From: Euonymus europaeus
Lineage: Eukaryota; Streptophyta; Magnoliopsida; Celastrales; Celastraceae
NCBI GenBank assembly: GCA_963580455.1
Contig: OY756969.1
Coordinates: 18,076,760 to 18,140,759, forward strand
Reading direction: 5' to 3'
DNA: 64,000 nt
In this document: positions 1 to 11,700 of the stretch, piece by piece
How positions within the stretch are numbered: the first letter of the stretch is position 1
Layout of the letters: each line of letters opens with the position of its first letter
Made by a program: the position numbers and the translations under genes
The notes under the pieces: generated by a model
What the model saw: the letters and a program-made list of their open reading frames with translations, nothing else
The model's database searches: none
What the model was told of the DNA's origin: nothing

Positions 1-1320
1 ATAGTTGGTTCGATGCTATGAGACTTCAAGTGTGTGACTTGAACGTGAGATCATCATAGATGTATATAGAACACTATTCCTAAACGTCCCTAGTCGAGTA
101 TTATTGTTAAATGGGATAACATTAATACGTTGAGACTAGTATGTAGGTTGATTGATGACTAAATCTTGCGAGTCATGGATATGAGATATCAAATCAATAC
201 ATAGGTACTTGTTAGAGAACGGGAAGTACTGGACAGACCCAATATGAGAATACTGCATGGATTGTTATATGAATGTCATAAGCTATTCTCATAGTGACAA
301 TGATATATGTTTTCCTTTAACCTGAAATCACTACGGTTCCCAACATGAGGAGTTATATACTTTGATACTGTCTAACGTCACTTGTAAAAGGGTTGGCTAT
401 AAAGTCAGTGATTGGGTATATCACGAATCATGTGGAGGGATGTGAGTGACCTAGATGGTTTTTGTCCCTTCTATATAACAGGAGTAATATCCGTAGGCCC
501 CTTGATTGAGTGAGACTTAGAAATGCATGGCCGTGCTCAAATGAATCAATATGTGATATTGATTTCGTTTGTTTTTAATAGTCTACTCGGAATCAAGAAA
601 TACATAGATTAACATATACGAGGATGACACATTCCATGCCTAGATGTTAATCAAGATATTAAGGACAAAGGGACTATATATAAATTGGTCACAAATTAAG
701 GTTATGTCGAATCATTGACATTCTCGTTATTTGGGTAACAGTGATGTGTTGCTAGATACCTCTCATTGTTTGTGATGCTATAATATGATTTTAGTTTCAC
801 TGCTAACATAACGAGAACCTATAGGGTCACACACATAGAATAAGTCAAAGATTATGTTATTTAAGAATAACATATTACGTTTGGGCTTAGGGCTTTATGT
901 AAGGTCCAAAAACGTGGGCTTTCTTTCTTCAAGGAGATTTGGGCCTTTTTTTATTTTACTTGACTCACGGAATATCTAGGGTTAGAGTAACCCTAGGAGA
1001 GAACACAACCTTTTGGTGTGCCGTACTTCTTGGTGAGTTGAGAGAAAAACCGATTGGGAGCTTCTTCTCCTAGTTACTAGCAGAACGTGAAAGAGGTGAT
1101 CTTTGGCTTGTTCGTGTGGATACCTAGAGGCGTGCTGTTCGGTTGGATAGCGCGGATTGATTCGGATCATTCAAGCCAAGCAATCGGTCGTTTTTTGCAC
1201 TTCAAGAGGTAACTTCTAATCACCGATTTATGCCCTTTCACATGGATTCTCTGGAGGGTTTCAATAAAATTTTAAACTTCCGCTGTGTATGAGATATTGA
1301 AACCCAGCAAGATTGTCCAC
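1..1320 (+). mobile_element. 3' part of a decayed LTR retrotransposon (probable)
   Basis: No coding capacity is seen. The stretch has the feel of the long non-coding 3' region plus 3' LTR of plant LTR retrotransposons. That judgement rests on recall of similar repeats, not on a search. A 10-bp inverted repeat (GGGTTTCAAT near 1256, ATTGAAACCC near 1306) lies near its right end. The matching 5' part would lie outside the window, so the element type cannot be fixed. The only antisense ORF here (982-1170) has no recognisable domain. Confidence 0.4.
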
Positions 1321-2330
1321 TCTTTGAATGGAAATTGTATGATCAATGACATCAACTTCCAATTACACACTAATCTTGCAACTATATTATGGGCCTAAAT
1401 GAAGCCTATTATGAACTCAAACCCTTCATCAATATTGTAGATACAAATGTATAGATAATTATGGGCTTTTGAATCACTCAATTTGGACATCAAACGCTCA
1501 AGTTATGGCTTCTAAAGGTCTGGTCTGCAAACAGAAATTCTGCTTCGGATATAACTTCCAAACTTGACTTCGAGGCAACCTTTAGAAGCCCAAACAAACT
1601 CCGATTTTTGTGAACCAACACTTCCTGCAAAGCTTGAAGTGTCCTCTAAAAATTTGCTGAAGATCAAATCTTATTCGGACAGCTCTTACTACCTCTTAAT
1701 CTGCAGAACATCCAAGAAGATCTTAAGTACAATAATCTTGAAAATTCAGCTTTTAAGCACAATTTTTTGGCATTGCTTTGACAGTATTTTATCACTTTAA
1801 GAATGTATATTATGGCACTTATCAATATATGCGAGTCACTTTCGCACTAAGGTGGTGCTTACCCAGATAAAATAAAAAGAGAGCAGCAATCACATAAGAT
1901 AATATTGTTAAATTATTTTGTTTTTTTTCACTAATGCCTAGAGCCTATTTGTTTTTGTACGTGTGGTTATCATGAGAGAAAGAAAAGTTCATGTTTTAAT
2001 TGTTAGACGAAGGGGGAAGAGAGAGAGCTAGGGATGTGATTGATGTAAATAACTAAATAAGAGTTATATATATCCCAACCCAATTAGGAAAACTGAGAGA
2101 GAAGCCAAGATCTTAAAAGTGATCAGATCGAAATGCACGCTCACGCTTAGATAATGTAACTCCGAGAAGAAATTAATTACTCTCTTAATTATTTGCTGAG
2201 GTTTGAATATTGTCAAACTAATACATATATATAATGCCTTAGAAATGTTTCTTGATATTTCCTAATGCATCGTTCCGAATAATTTTGAGATTTGTTTTTC
2301 TTATTGTGGTGTTTCTAGTGTTGGCGTGAT
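1321..2330. other. Intergenic, no gene recognised
   Basis: AT-rich sequence with many stops in all frames. The short plus ORF at 1564-1800 has no recognisable domain. TAAGGTGGTGCTT near 1848-1860 loosely resembles the reverse complement of the right end of the Harbinger element (AAGGATGCTT, 6141-6150) and might be its decayed left terminus, but the match is too weak to call. Confidence 0.4.
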
Positions 2331-3699
2331 ATGGCTCGTCTCCCTTTGACGATGAGGCAAAAAGGTTTACTTGCATTAGCATTGTGGTTTAGACTTAGAA
2401 CTTTGATGATGGTGGACTATTATTCATCCATGTACTTCATACATGAGAGGAAGAAATACTTTATGCTCACTAAGCCATTTGCCAAAAGGCCATTTGACAA
2501 AGGAATTAAAAACATCAACGATCTCCTTAAAGATGATGTTGCTGCCATTGAACAAATTAGAATGGACAAACAAATATTTTACATATTGTGTGGAATGTTG
2601 AGAACCATGGTAGGACTTAAAGATACCAAAAACATGCTAGTTGAAGAGATGTTTGCACTTTTCTTGAACATTTTGGGACATGATACAAGGAATAGGATGA
2701 TTAAGAATACAAGGCATCGTTCCCAGGAGACAATAAGTAGGGTGTTTCATAAGGTATTACAAGATGTGTTACGCCTGCATGAAGTGTTACTAAAGACTCC
2801 AGAGCCTGTTCTTGAAAATTACACAAATAATAGATGGAAGTGGTTTAAGGTAATAAAGTTTATATTTATTATTTTGTTAAGACTAGGTAGGTGAATGTGT
2901 TCATTTGATTATTTATTAATATGTTACGAATGAAAAGAATTGCTTGGGAGCTTTAGATGGCATATAAATGAAGTTGAGACTTGCAGAAGGTGTAAAGACA
3001 AGATATTGAAAAAGAAAAGGTGAACTAGCAACCAACTTGCTATTGGTTTGTACGAGGGATATGCAATCTGTCTATGCTTTACCAGGATGGGAAGGGTCTG
3101 CTGCTGATAGTAGGGTCTTAAGGGATGCTATTAGTAGGCCTAATGCCCTAAAAATTCCAAATAGTAAGATCTTATATTCCTAAAATATACTAAATTGCTA
3201 GTGTTATGATATTACTGAAATATTTGTGTCATGTATAGGATATTACTACCTATTTGATGCTGGTTATACAAATGGTAATGGATTCTTGGCACCTTATAGA
3301 AGACAAAGGTATTATCTAAATGAGTGGAGGGAAGGACGTCAACCAGTGACAAAAGAAGAATTCTTCAATATGAAGCATTCTGCGGTAAGGAATGTAATTG
3401 AAAGGTGCATTGGATTGCTAAAAATGCGGTGGAAAATATTGCATAACACTTGCTTCTATAGGATAAGCACACATGCTGACATAATTTCTGCTTGTTGTTT
3501 GCTCCACAACTTGATTCGTAGAGAGATGAGGTTTGGTCCAATTGAAGCTCAACTTGAACCAGAAGTTGGACACACTTTTCTAAATGATTATGAGCATGGA
3601 GAACACATAGGAATTGTTGAGCCTTCAAATGAGTGGACTACTTGGAGGGATCAACTTGCAAATGAGATGTTCAATACTTGGAGAGCTAATAGAGTGTAA
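2331..3699 (+). pseudogene. PIF/Harbinger (HARBI1-like) DDE transposase, broken
   Basis: Three exon-like blocks are visible: 2331-2849, 2938-3163 and 3239-3699, separated by GT-AG introns. The first is the helical N-terminal region of plant Harbinger transposases, starting at an ATG. The second carries GALDG (first catalytic Asp) and [14 protein letters not shown]. The third carries YYLFDAGY (second Asp) and NVIERCIGLLKMRW (catalytic Glu), followed by the C-terminal helix. All three acidic residues survive, but in-frame stops at 2965-2967 and 3007-3009 in exon 2 mean the copy cannot make a full transposase. In this superfamily the enzyme cuts and pastes elements, usually with 3-bp target duplications, together with a Myb-like partner; one lies downstream at about 4790-5669. 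Confidence 0.88.
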
Positions 3700-4789
3700 C
3701 ATTAGAATATTCTGGTGAGGTTGACTTGTATCAATACTTGAAAATTGTCTTTGAGTGGAAACTTTAGTATATGCAGTGTTAAGCTATATCTTGTAATTGC
3801 CTTATGCATTGACTGAGTTGTTTGATAAACCAAGCCTTGAGTTGTTTGATAAACCACTAGTGGGAATTAATCTATGCAAGCTTCTTAGAGTTCAATTGCC
3901 CTTACTTTATCTTGTGACATGCAATTAATATTCTCATGATATGATTACATATATATATATTGGTTCCTGAACTTTTACTTTATTTTTTAGGTGCCTTTTT
4001 TGTTTGTTTGTTTGTTTTGATCGTTATATTTATGAGCTATTTTAAACTCTGTTGCATGATCTCTCTCAAATTAGGTTTTTCTTGATTCTGTTCCACCTTT
4101 TCTTGGTTGCGAGTCTTGTGACTGAGAGTACTTTGCTTGTCTTGATCAAATTGTGACTTGATGTTTTTCTACATCCTATTGCTTCCGAATCTTTAAAAAA
4201 TCTAAATTAGCATTTTCATCCCCTTTTTTTAGATTATTCATCCAATGTTTATCTCATGCACAAAAACAGTGCACATTCACTATTACTAAAGTACAGTTTG
4301 ATTCAATGCACAATTTTATTTTATTTTCGGTTTGCCAACTAGAAATAAGAGTCTCTTTCCAAGACCTGGATTCACCTAATATACCCATATGGCTCCAAAG
4401 TTGTGGATGAGTTGTTGATTGGTCAAAGAGAAATATACAAAATGTTTATTGCTTTCTAGAGCAAGGTGAAATACCCTGCACTTGGAGATGGACGAAATAT
4501 CATTGGAAGGGGGTGATTCATTTTCTGTACAATAATTGGTTTGCGCTCTGGTAATTGTCAGCTTTGGAAACCATTTAGTAATTTAGTGTGTTGATGTTGA
4601 GGTGCCTGATAGTAATTGTAAATACTCCAAGAGCATTTCTAGGGAAGTATGATTTTGTGCAAGTTGGTGCATATGGAGTTCCAGTATCTTTTTTGCAACG
4701 TGCTATTGGTTTCTATCCATTTTTGTTCTTCTTATATATATTTTTTTTAATTTTTCCCTCAAAGTATGGCCACCGAGATTGCGAAAAAA
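3700..4789. other. Spacer between the two Harbinger genes
   Basis: Non-coding AT-rich sequence, presumably the 3' UTR of the transposase gene and the promoter of the partner gene. It contains a short TA run near 3949-3960. The ORF at 4588-4836 shows no recognisable domain except that its last residues abut the Myb-like domain of the next gene. Nothing else supportable was seen. Confidence 0.4.
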
Positions 4790-5669
4790 GGACAAAAGAA
4801 AAGATAGAATTTAGAAGAGGATCAATGTTTGACTAATGCATTGATCACCATGCATCGAGAAAACAAGTTCAAAGGGGAAGGCAGGTTCAAGAATGGGCAT
4901 GTAGCTTACTTGCTACAAGAGATGAGGAAGAAAATTCCTGAAATTGATGTTATAGAGAAGAACATTGACTTTAGACTAGGCTACTTAAAAAGACAATTTA
5001 CTGCTATACATGATATCAAGGAAAAGGGAAGTGGGCTTTGGGTGGGATGATGAAAGAAAGATGGAGACCAGTGATAAAACTGTTTTTGATGAATGGGTTA
5101 AGGTACTACCTTGGCTTGCTTTGATTGATTGATTCAATTCAATTCAATTATTATTACTAATCTTTATTGTAATTTTGTTCTTTGTAGAGTCATCCTTTTG
5201 CAAAAGGGTTGTATATGAAATCATAGCCATTGTATCATAAGTTTGAGGAAATTTTTGCAAAAGATAGGGCTGTAGGGACTAATGCAGCTACTGCTGCTGA
5301 TCGTGTTTCTCAATCTATTGCTACAATTGATGAAGAAGTTTCGCAGCCACTGCAACTTCTAGTTCAACAAGAAGATCAGCTTATAAGAGAAAGTTAGAAG
5401 AGATAGAAAGTTCACAAGCTGAACTTTCTAGCACGGTGGAGGCAGCTTTTGAGCAACTCTCTCAAATTCTAGCTGCCATTACTACTAGTTCAAAATCTGT
5501 AGATAGGGCACAATTGAAATATGATATTGGGCAATTATCAGATTTTCAGACATTACAAGTGGTGCAGGCAATGAAGAAGATGACTCTTGAAGATATTGAA
5601 AACTTCTATGCTATGGATTCTGTGGAGGAGAAAACTCTTTATGTGAAGATGGTGCTTGGTTTGATTTAG
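4790..5669 (+). pseudogene. Harbinger Myb/SANT-like DNA-binding partner protein, broken
   Basis: 4829-5050 encodes most of a plant Myb/SANT-like (Myb_DNA-bind_3 type) domain. Recognisable pieces are LTNALITMHRENKFKGEGRF, then the stretch around IDFRLGYLKRQFTAIHDI, then GWDDERK just downstream in a shifted frame. A probable intron runs from about 5103 to 5187. After it come SHPFAKGLYMKS and KFEEIFAKDRAVG, the usual end of this domain, and a C-terminal helical part at 5436-5669 ending in a stop. Frame changes and stops (for example after YMKS and near 5396) break the gene. In the PIF/Harbinger superfamily this protein helps the transposase bind the element ends and enter the nucleus. Its position 1.1 kb downstream of the transposase fits one two-gene element. 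Confidence 0.8.
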
Positions 5670-6160
5670 TGATTCTCTAGAGGAAAAATCTCATGTGCTA
5701 CATTTGGATGTTTGAAAAAACTTATGTGTTATGTTTTATATGCTTGAATTTAAATATTGGATAATTACTAACGAACTTGGATATTGGAAAAAACTTGTGT
5801 TACGTTTTTATCATGGATTTAAATTATACAAAATTATATTCTTGAAATTGTTAATAATTGTTGTTTTATAAATATTTTCAATTTTTGTACATTGTAGTCA
5901 TAACAATAAAAAAAAGCATCATCCATTTTTTTAGTTTAATTCATTACAATAATAACAAACAAGGGTAATATTATTATACCAGTAATGCATATTCATAACA
6001 AAGAAGAGTAATTAATACCCGGATAAATTTTATCCATATTTACCAAACATGGGTAACAATTATTCTCCATATTTATTATTACCCTAGTAACATTTTACAT
6101 GGGTAACAAATTATACCTCTAAATTCTTACCCCCATACCAAAAGCATCCTTAAGAGTAAA
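5670..6160. mobile_element. Right (3') terminal region of the Harbinger element
   Basis: Non-coding sequence with repeated words such as GGGTAA and TTACC on both strands. It probably ends near 6150 at AAGCATCCT, beside TAA. Words such as CATGTTTGGTA and ACCCGG also occur in the 221-bp MITE at 9639-9859, suggesting the MITE belongs to a related family. The matching left terminus was not found with confidence, so the element borders remain approximate. Confidence 0.45.
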
Positions 6161-7681
6161 AGTGCAAAACATATCACTTTAACTATATCCACTTCTTCAA
6201 GAATTCAACATAAAAAGACTTTGCGGATGCCAATGGTTATAATTTTAGGAAATTTAAATTCTTTCACATAAAATAGATTCTCCGTAAACACAATAAATTG
6301 TTAATTTCAAGTTCATTCAATGTTCAAAAACATCCAAGCATCACAAAAGAATCAAAACAAGAAGAATAATAAGAAGAAGAGTGTGTAGACCATAATGGGG
6401 AAAACAAAGGCAAATTATTTTCAAGATCACTAGTACAACTACTTTCTAAATATTCACCGCAATAAAGGCATCTTCGTAGTAGCAAAAGAAGAAGAATTTC
6501 TTAGATGCTATCTATGAAAGTACACAAACTTGAGAGGCAATGTCCGGATGATAAAGAGGCAATGTCGTCGTGGTGACAAGGAGGCAACGTTGTCGTGAAT
6601 GAGACGTCTGGTTACGATGACAGAGAAGGTTAGGGAGAGGCATGGTTGTGATGACGAACTTGGTTGAGACGGTGACATTGAGTTGAGAGAATGGTGGGAG
6701 AGTTATTTCATGTTCACCCTAATTTCTTATTTTTGAAGTTTTTTTTAATTGATAATAAATTTTGAAGGAGGGAATGCTGTTTGAGGACATGTAAGATATT
6801 GTATAGTTTCAAAAAGTTATTTCTAAAATTATAAAAAATGAGACTAAAATTATAATTTGAGGTTTAAAAACAGTTATTTTTTAAAAAATCCCTTAAAAAA
6901 GGGTTGCACTAAAGCAACCCCCAATATAACCCTACTATCAACCCCCCTCCCCGGCCTCAATCAGACATAAAGCTGCAACCTAAAGCTACATAGTCAAATC
7001 AATAGGTCTTATTTTTTATTTTATTTTTTGCTCTTCATAATTATATGCACTAAAACAAAAGGCAAATTATGTTAACCCAAAACTAATTGTCAAATCAGAT
7101 TTGATGTGTTTCATCGATCAGTGTTCCTGCTTTGACCATATAAATATTATTATATATTTAGTTTTTATTACATTTATTAGGTGATATTTCAAATATATTT
7201 ATGCTGAATAATTAATTATATATTATGTTTTATAAGTATAGCCATGCGGCTGTACTAGTTTTATATGTACAATCGCACGACTGAGTTTTCCATTTTCATC
7301 CATGAGTCTTCTGCTTATAATGTCAAATTTCTTCAGATCTTTAAAACTTGATTGTGTGAGGAATGGAAAATCAATAGAAATATTAGAAGCAAATCTCTAT
7401 CAGTATATTGGTCTACCATCTCTAAGCCCCAAAATGTAATATCCAAGGTCTATTAAAATCTGCATTTACCTAATACATATAATATAATATTGCAATATAA
7501 TATTTAAACCTACATTTACCTAATGCATATAATATTGCAATATCTGAACAAACACAAATCCAAATCTTGGTTTACCTAATGCATATAAAATTTCAGTGTC
7601 AAATATAGTAATGGAAATTTTCTTGTACCAAGACTTTTATACAACTTTTGAGTTGTATGATTTGATTGTTATAATAAACTT
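6161..7681. other. Intergenic region upstream of ETFQO
   Basis: AT-rich sequence with no supportable gene. 7465-7590 contains three imperfect copies of a TTTACCTAATGCATATAA-like word spaced roughly 50-60 bp apart. A G-rich direct-repeat patch around GAGGCAATGTC occurs near 6534-6590. Confidence 0.4.
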
Positions 7682-7947
7682 GTATATGTAATTATTTTTA
7701 TTTGTTGTTTGGGTGGAGAGAGTAAAACGTCGTCGTTTAGCTTGCCAAGTTTTTGTGGAAATAACACCAATCGTGAGAATACAGGGGAGAAAATAGCAGG
7801 GACTCGCGCGGAGAAGTATATGTAATTATTTTTATTTGTTGTTTGGGTGAAGAGAGTAAAACGTCGTCGTTTAGCTTGCCAAATTTTTGTGGAAATAACA
7901 CCAATCGCGAGAATACAGGAGAGAAAAGCAGGGACTCGCGCGGAGAA
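7682..7947 (+). repeat. 134-bp tandem duplication in the ETFQO promoter region
   Basis: Copy 1 is 7682-7815 and copy 2 is 7816-7947. They differ at only a few positions, for example GGGTGGAG against GGGTGAAG, CCAAGTTT against CCAAATTT, and a 2-base shortening in copy 2. Each copy contains AAAACGTCGTCGTTTAGC, with an ACGT core, and the CpG-rich word GGGACTCGCGCGGAGAA. The pair ends about 260 bp before the ETFQO start codon and about 20 bp before the TATA box, so it lies in the likely proximal promoter. Doubled cis elements are an inference. Confidence 0.9.
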
Positions 7948-7965
7948 AGTAGAGTGCAGAGGCTT

Positions 7966-7972
7966 TATATAA
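7966..7972 (+). promoter_or_regulatory. Candidate TATA box of ETFQO
   Basis: TATATAA sits just downstream of the tandem duplication and about 240 bp before the ATG. A transcription start about 30 bp further on, near 8000, would give a leader of about 205 bases. This is a position-based inference with no transcript evidence. Confidence 0.5.
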
Positions 7973-8205
7973 GTATAGATCGAATTTGAACCCTTTCTGA
8001 CAAGTCAAAGAATATTGATAATAATTATCTAGCTATAGGAGTTTAAAATAGCCTGGGTTTATTTATCATAACCCCTTAAAAAATCCTTCCATGGTCTTGC
8101 ACGTCAATTCGCATAGTTTTCACCAGCAGAGACCTCCGCATACATTCTTCTTGAACGAAACACATCACTAGTACTTCCAATCATCGGATTATCGACTCCT
8201 CAGGA

Positions 8206-8731
8206 ATGATGCAGAGGTTTATCTCAGTTCCCCGACAATCGAGCACTCTGAGAAAACCTAGCTCCATTTTCTCTGGCAATTCCAGTTCTTTTGACACCGG
8301 AATTTCCAGTTTTACGAACTCAACTAACAACCAGTTTCAATTAAATCCACTGTGGTCTCCCTTACCCTCTAATTCCACATATCATTCGTCGATTCCGACT
8401 GGGTATCACTATTTAAGCCGTTTCATTCCCAACTCACGCTCTTCAGCCTCTCAATTTTATGCTGGCAGGTTTTTCTCGTCCGGTTATGGGTTTAATGGTG
8501 TCAATTTGCAGAGTTTTGGTAGAAATAGAAATGGATTTTTGTGGGTCAAGAGAGCAGTTGGTGGCTTTAGGAGTTTCTGTGATGCACCGGAAAGGGAGTC
8601 TATAGAATACGATGTTGTGATTGTTGGGGCTGGACCAGCTGGCTTATCGGCTGCCATAAAGTTGAAGCAAATATGCCGTGAAAAAGATACCGATTTTTCT
8701 GTGTGTGTTGTAGAGAAAGGTCCAGAAGTTG
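8206..8731 (+). CDS. ETFQO: ETFQO exon 1: transit peptide and FAD-binding start
   Basis: It begins at tandem ATG codons (8206 and 8209) and ends in phase 1 at GTAAGT. The first 120 or so residues are rich in Ser, Arg, Asn and Phe with few acidic residues, as expected of a plant mitochondrial presequence. The mature protein probably starts shortly before [17 protein letters not shown], the Rossmann dinucleotide-binding fold. Open reading on the opposite strand (8484-8774) is a shadow. Confidence 0.93.
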
Positions 8732-11700
8732 GTAAGTCCCCTGTTTCTGTATTACTCAAATGGGTTTCACTCATAATGCCGGATTGTTATCTTAAAGTTT
8801 AGGCGTAATTTAATTGGTTCTTTTGAGTGGAAGTGCATATATTAAGTTTCTGTTGGATAATATTAGTTGGAATGAAAACCATAAATAGAAATTGAAATGG
8901 AATAAGTCCAGTTATTATTTGCATGTCGTCTACAAGTTTTATAGCCTGAACCTGAAGTCAGTCCGTTTGAATAATCTTAGTATCATTCTATTAAATGAAA
9001 TTGAAAATTATGTGTTCTATGCTGCAGCCTACAAATAGAACCTTGTGTATTGTAAACAGCCATTTAGCATTCAATTTCCTATGACAAGAAGAGAATGCAT
9101 TTACTGGAGGGGTATTTTCTTTAGAAATTAGGTTGTGAACTTGTGATGCTGTTAGATGTTATGGGCACCGGCATAGCTGGAATTTTTCTTCACCGGCATC
9201 AGTCTACAACTCATTGGCATTATTGGAGTCTGGACATTGAACCCCAATCAAAGAATTAATAAATTAAGACCTTCATGTTTGAAGTGCATGAGAAAACTTT
9301 GAGGGGAAGATATTGCTACAACAAACACACAGACTTACATTCACACTAACTGCGGGCAAAAATGTATACTGCTCGTACGAGTCTTCTTAATGATAACTAT
9401 CAATGATGTGTCATTTAACAATAGAGTCAATCATCTTCTGTTCAGTTGTGCAATTGGTTTCTAAGAGCACTGAACATAACTGAGAATGTCCTTTCAGTTG
9501 GAGTTTATACTGGTACGATTTATGCTGATTCCACGAACTAATGTACCAATGATGTAGGATGTATTAGTTTGTTCTTTATTTTGATATATCCTAATTTATC
9601 GAGATTCTAAGAATGACTGCTTTTTGTCTCTCTTCTGAGGGTGTGTTTGACAGTGGTGTAATGATTATAGGAGTAATTAAAAATACATGGATAAACAAAT
9701 ACTCATGTTTGGTAGGCATGTATATTATTGACCCGGGTAAATTTTTTAGGCAATTTTCTTCCTATTTTGAGTGTAATGGTTACTCATGAGAAGAGGTGGG
9801 TAATGATTACCATAGTAATACGTTTACCCCTATTTATTACATTCTTATCAAACACACCCTGAAAGGAAAAAAAATAATGAAAAAAAATAATCAGGGCAAT
9901 AGCATTTTGGAGATTGACCAACATCCTCTAGTTTCCCACCTATATAACCAGTGGGTCTTTTTTGATCAAATGGAGACAACTCAAAGAGGTAAAGAGTGGT
10001 TACTTATGTTTGACGATAACTCATGAGGCATTCAGGCCACAAAATGTTCTTGCAGTGGAATTGGTGTGCGGTTAAGGAACATGTTAAAAAGGTATTGAGG
10101 CTAATTTAGGTTTATGATTGAGTGAATATTTTGCTCACTTTCCCCTATTAGATTATAAGCCTTGACAAGTTTTTGGGGGACTTGGCCCAGATATTAGGAA
10201 TTATGATTTATTTCATGAGGATGTTACTTTTGTTTTTGTGCCTTTAGTTGTAGGCCAAGATTAGGTGACCCCAACATATTGTTTGGGATAAATACTTGAA
10301 GAATGATGAATTGCAGGCTTAGTTTAACAATGACTTGATTTCATGATATTATGTAGTACTCGGCTCAATGCTCGAGTGGGTGGGCCCACAGGCCATTGTA
10401 GTGTCGATTTACCGCATCGTCCATGGGAGGAAGTGAAGTACTGAATATTGGCTAAACTTTCCAACCTACAAGCACTTTTCCTAGGCTTGAACAAGTATGA
10501 GTTGGTGCTTTGACTAGGAAGACAAAGCCGTGCGGGCCAATATGTGCTGGCCCAAAATGGACAAAGTGCTAGTAGTGTGGAGGGGTAATGTATTGTATCA
10601 ATGATCATGATAACAAATTTCTTCTCTTTCAACTTATTATGCCTTTGGTCCAGACTTTATGTTTAGTATATGAATTCAACTGGTTTTGTTGGTTTTTTCA
10701 AGTTTGAGTATCTGTATGTTAAGTTCCTGAAGTGAAGCTGCATGATTTCTATGTGATAATAGGTGCTCATATTCTATCTGGCAATGTATTTGAACCCCGA
10801 GCACTTGATGAACTTCTCCCACAATGGAAACAGCAACAGGTGCTTTCTTGTGGTTTCTGCCTATCTCATTACTGCAATTGCTTCATCATATACTAAATGA
10901 AGTGTTTGATCACCAATGTTACTCTGGTAATGGATGTCTGATATTATATTCACTCATTTTTTGAGAGGGAATTGGAATGAAGCTGCCTGTTCACTTGTTT
11001 TTATTTCCCATTCCAGAAAAGTTGGAACCTGTAAGGGCCTTAGGAAGGTGGTTCAGGTGGAAATAATTAATTCTTTTATTCTTGCATGCTACTAGGGTAA
11101 ATGGAAATGACATTCTTTTCTCTCGTTTCCTTTTTTGCCAGCTCGCTGTCTAATTCCCTTATAAGAGAAAGCGTTCAAAATTTTTGGTGTTTATCTATTA
11201 GTGAGAAAATAAAAATAATCTTTGCTTATCTTTTTGGATGTAGTTCGTGATCATAGCCCCCTTTATCCTTCTTTTAATATTCTTTTATGTTACTTCTCTG
11301 CTTGCAGGCACCAATAAATGTCCCTGTTACTTCTGACAAGTTTTGGTTTCTCACAGAAAGTCGTGCCTTTTCACTTCCTTGCCCTTTTGATAACAAAGGC
11401 AACTATGTGATAAGGTAGTTATGTAACTTTCTCAACCATGCCTGGTACAGTCTTTTGGAATTTACGTTCAAATTTAATTGGATTAGTTTTATTAGCCCAT
11501 TTTTGTGTAGAATATGTGAAAAATACTCGTTAATCTCATACATCTCAAATGTGTAAGTATCATAAATCACAATGTAACATGTCCAATTATCATAATGATT
11601 TATGGAACAATTCAAAACTTGTTCACTAGACTCTGTTCATGTTTGGCATGCAATCCTCTAGCATGATTCTGACATCTGATATTTAAAGCAGTTCTGACTC

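Noticed and set aside
1848..1870. Left terminal inverted repeat of the Harbinger element
   Set aside because: The similarity to the right end needs a gap and the flanking trinucleotide does not line up, so it is not reported as a feature.
8484..8774. 96-codon minus ORF over ETFQO exon 1
   Set aside because: It is antisense to a highly conserved coding exon and has no domain of its own.
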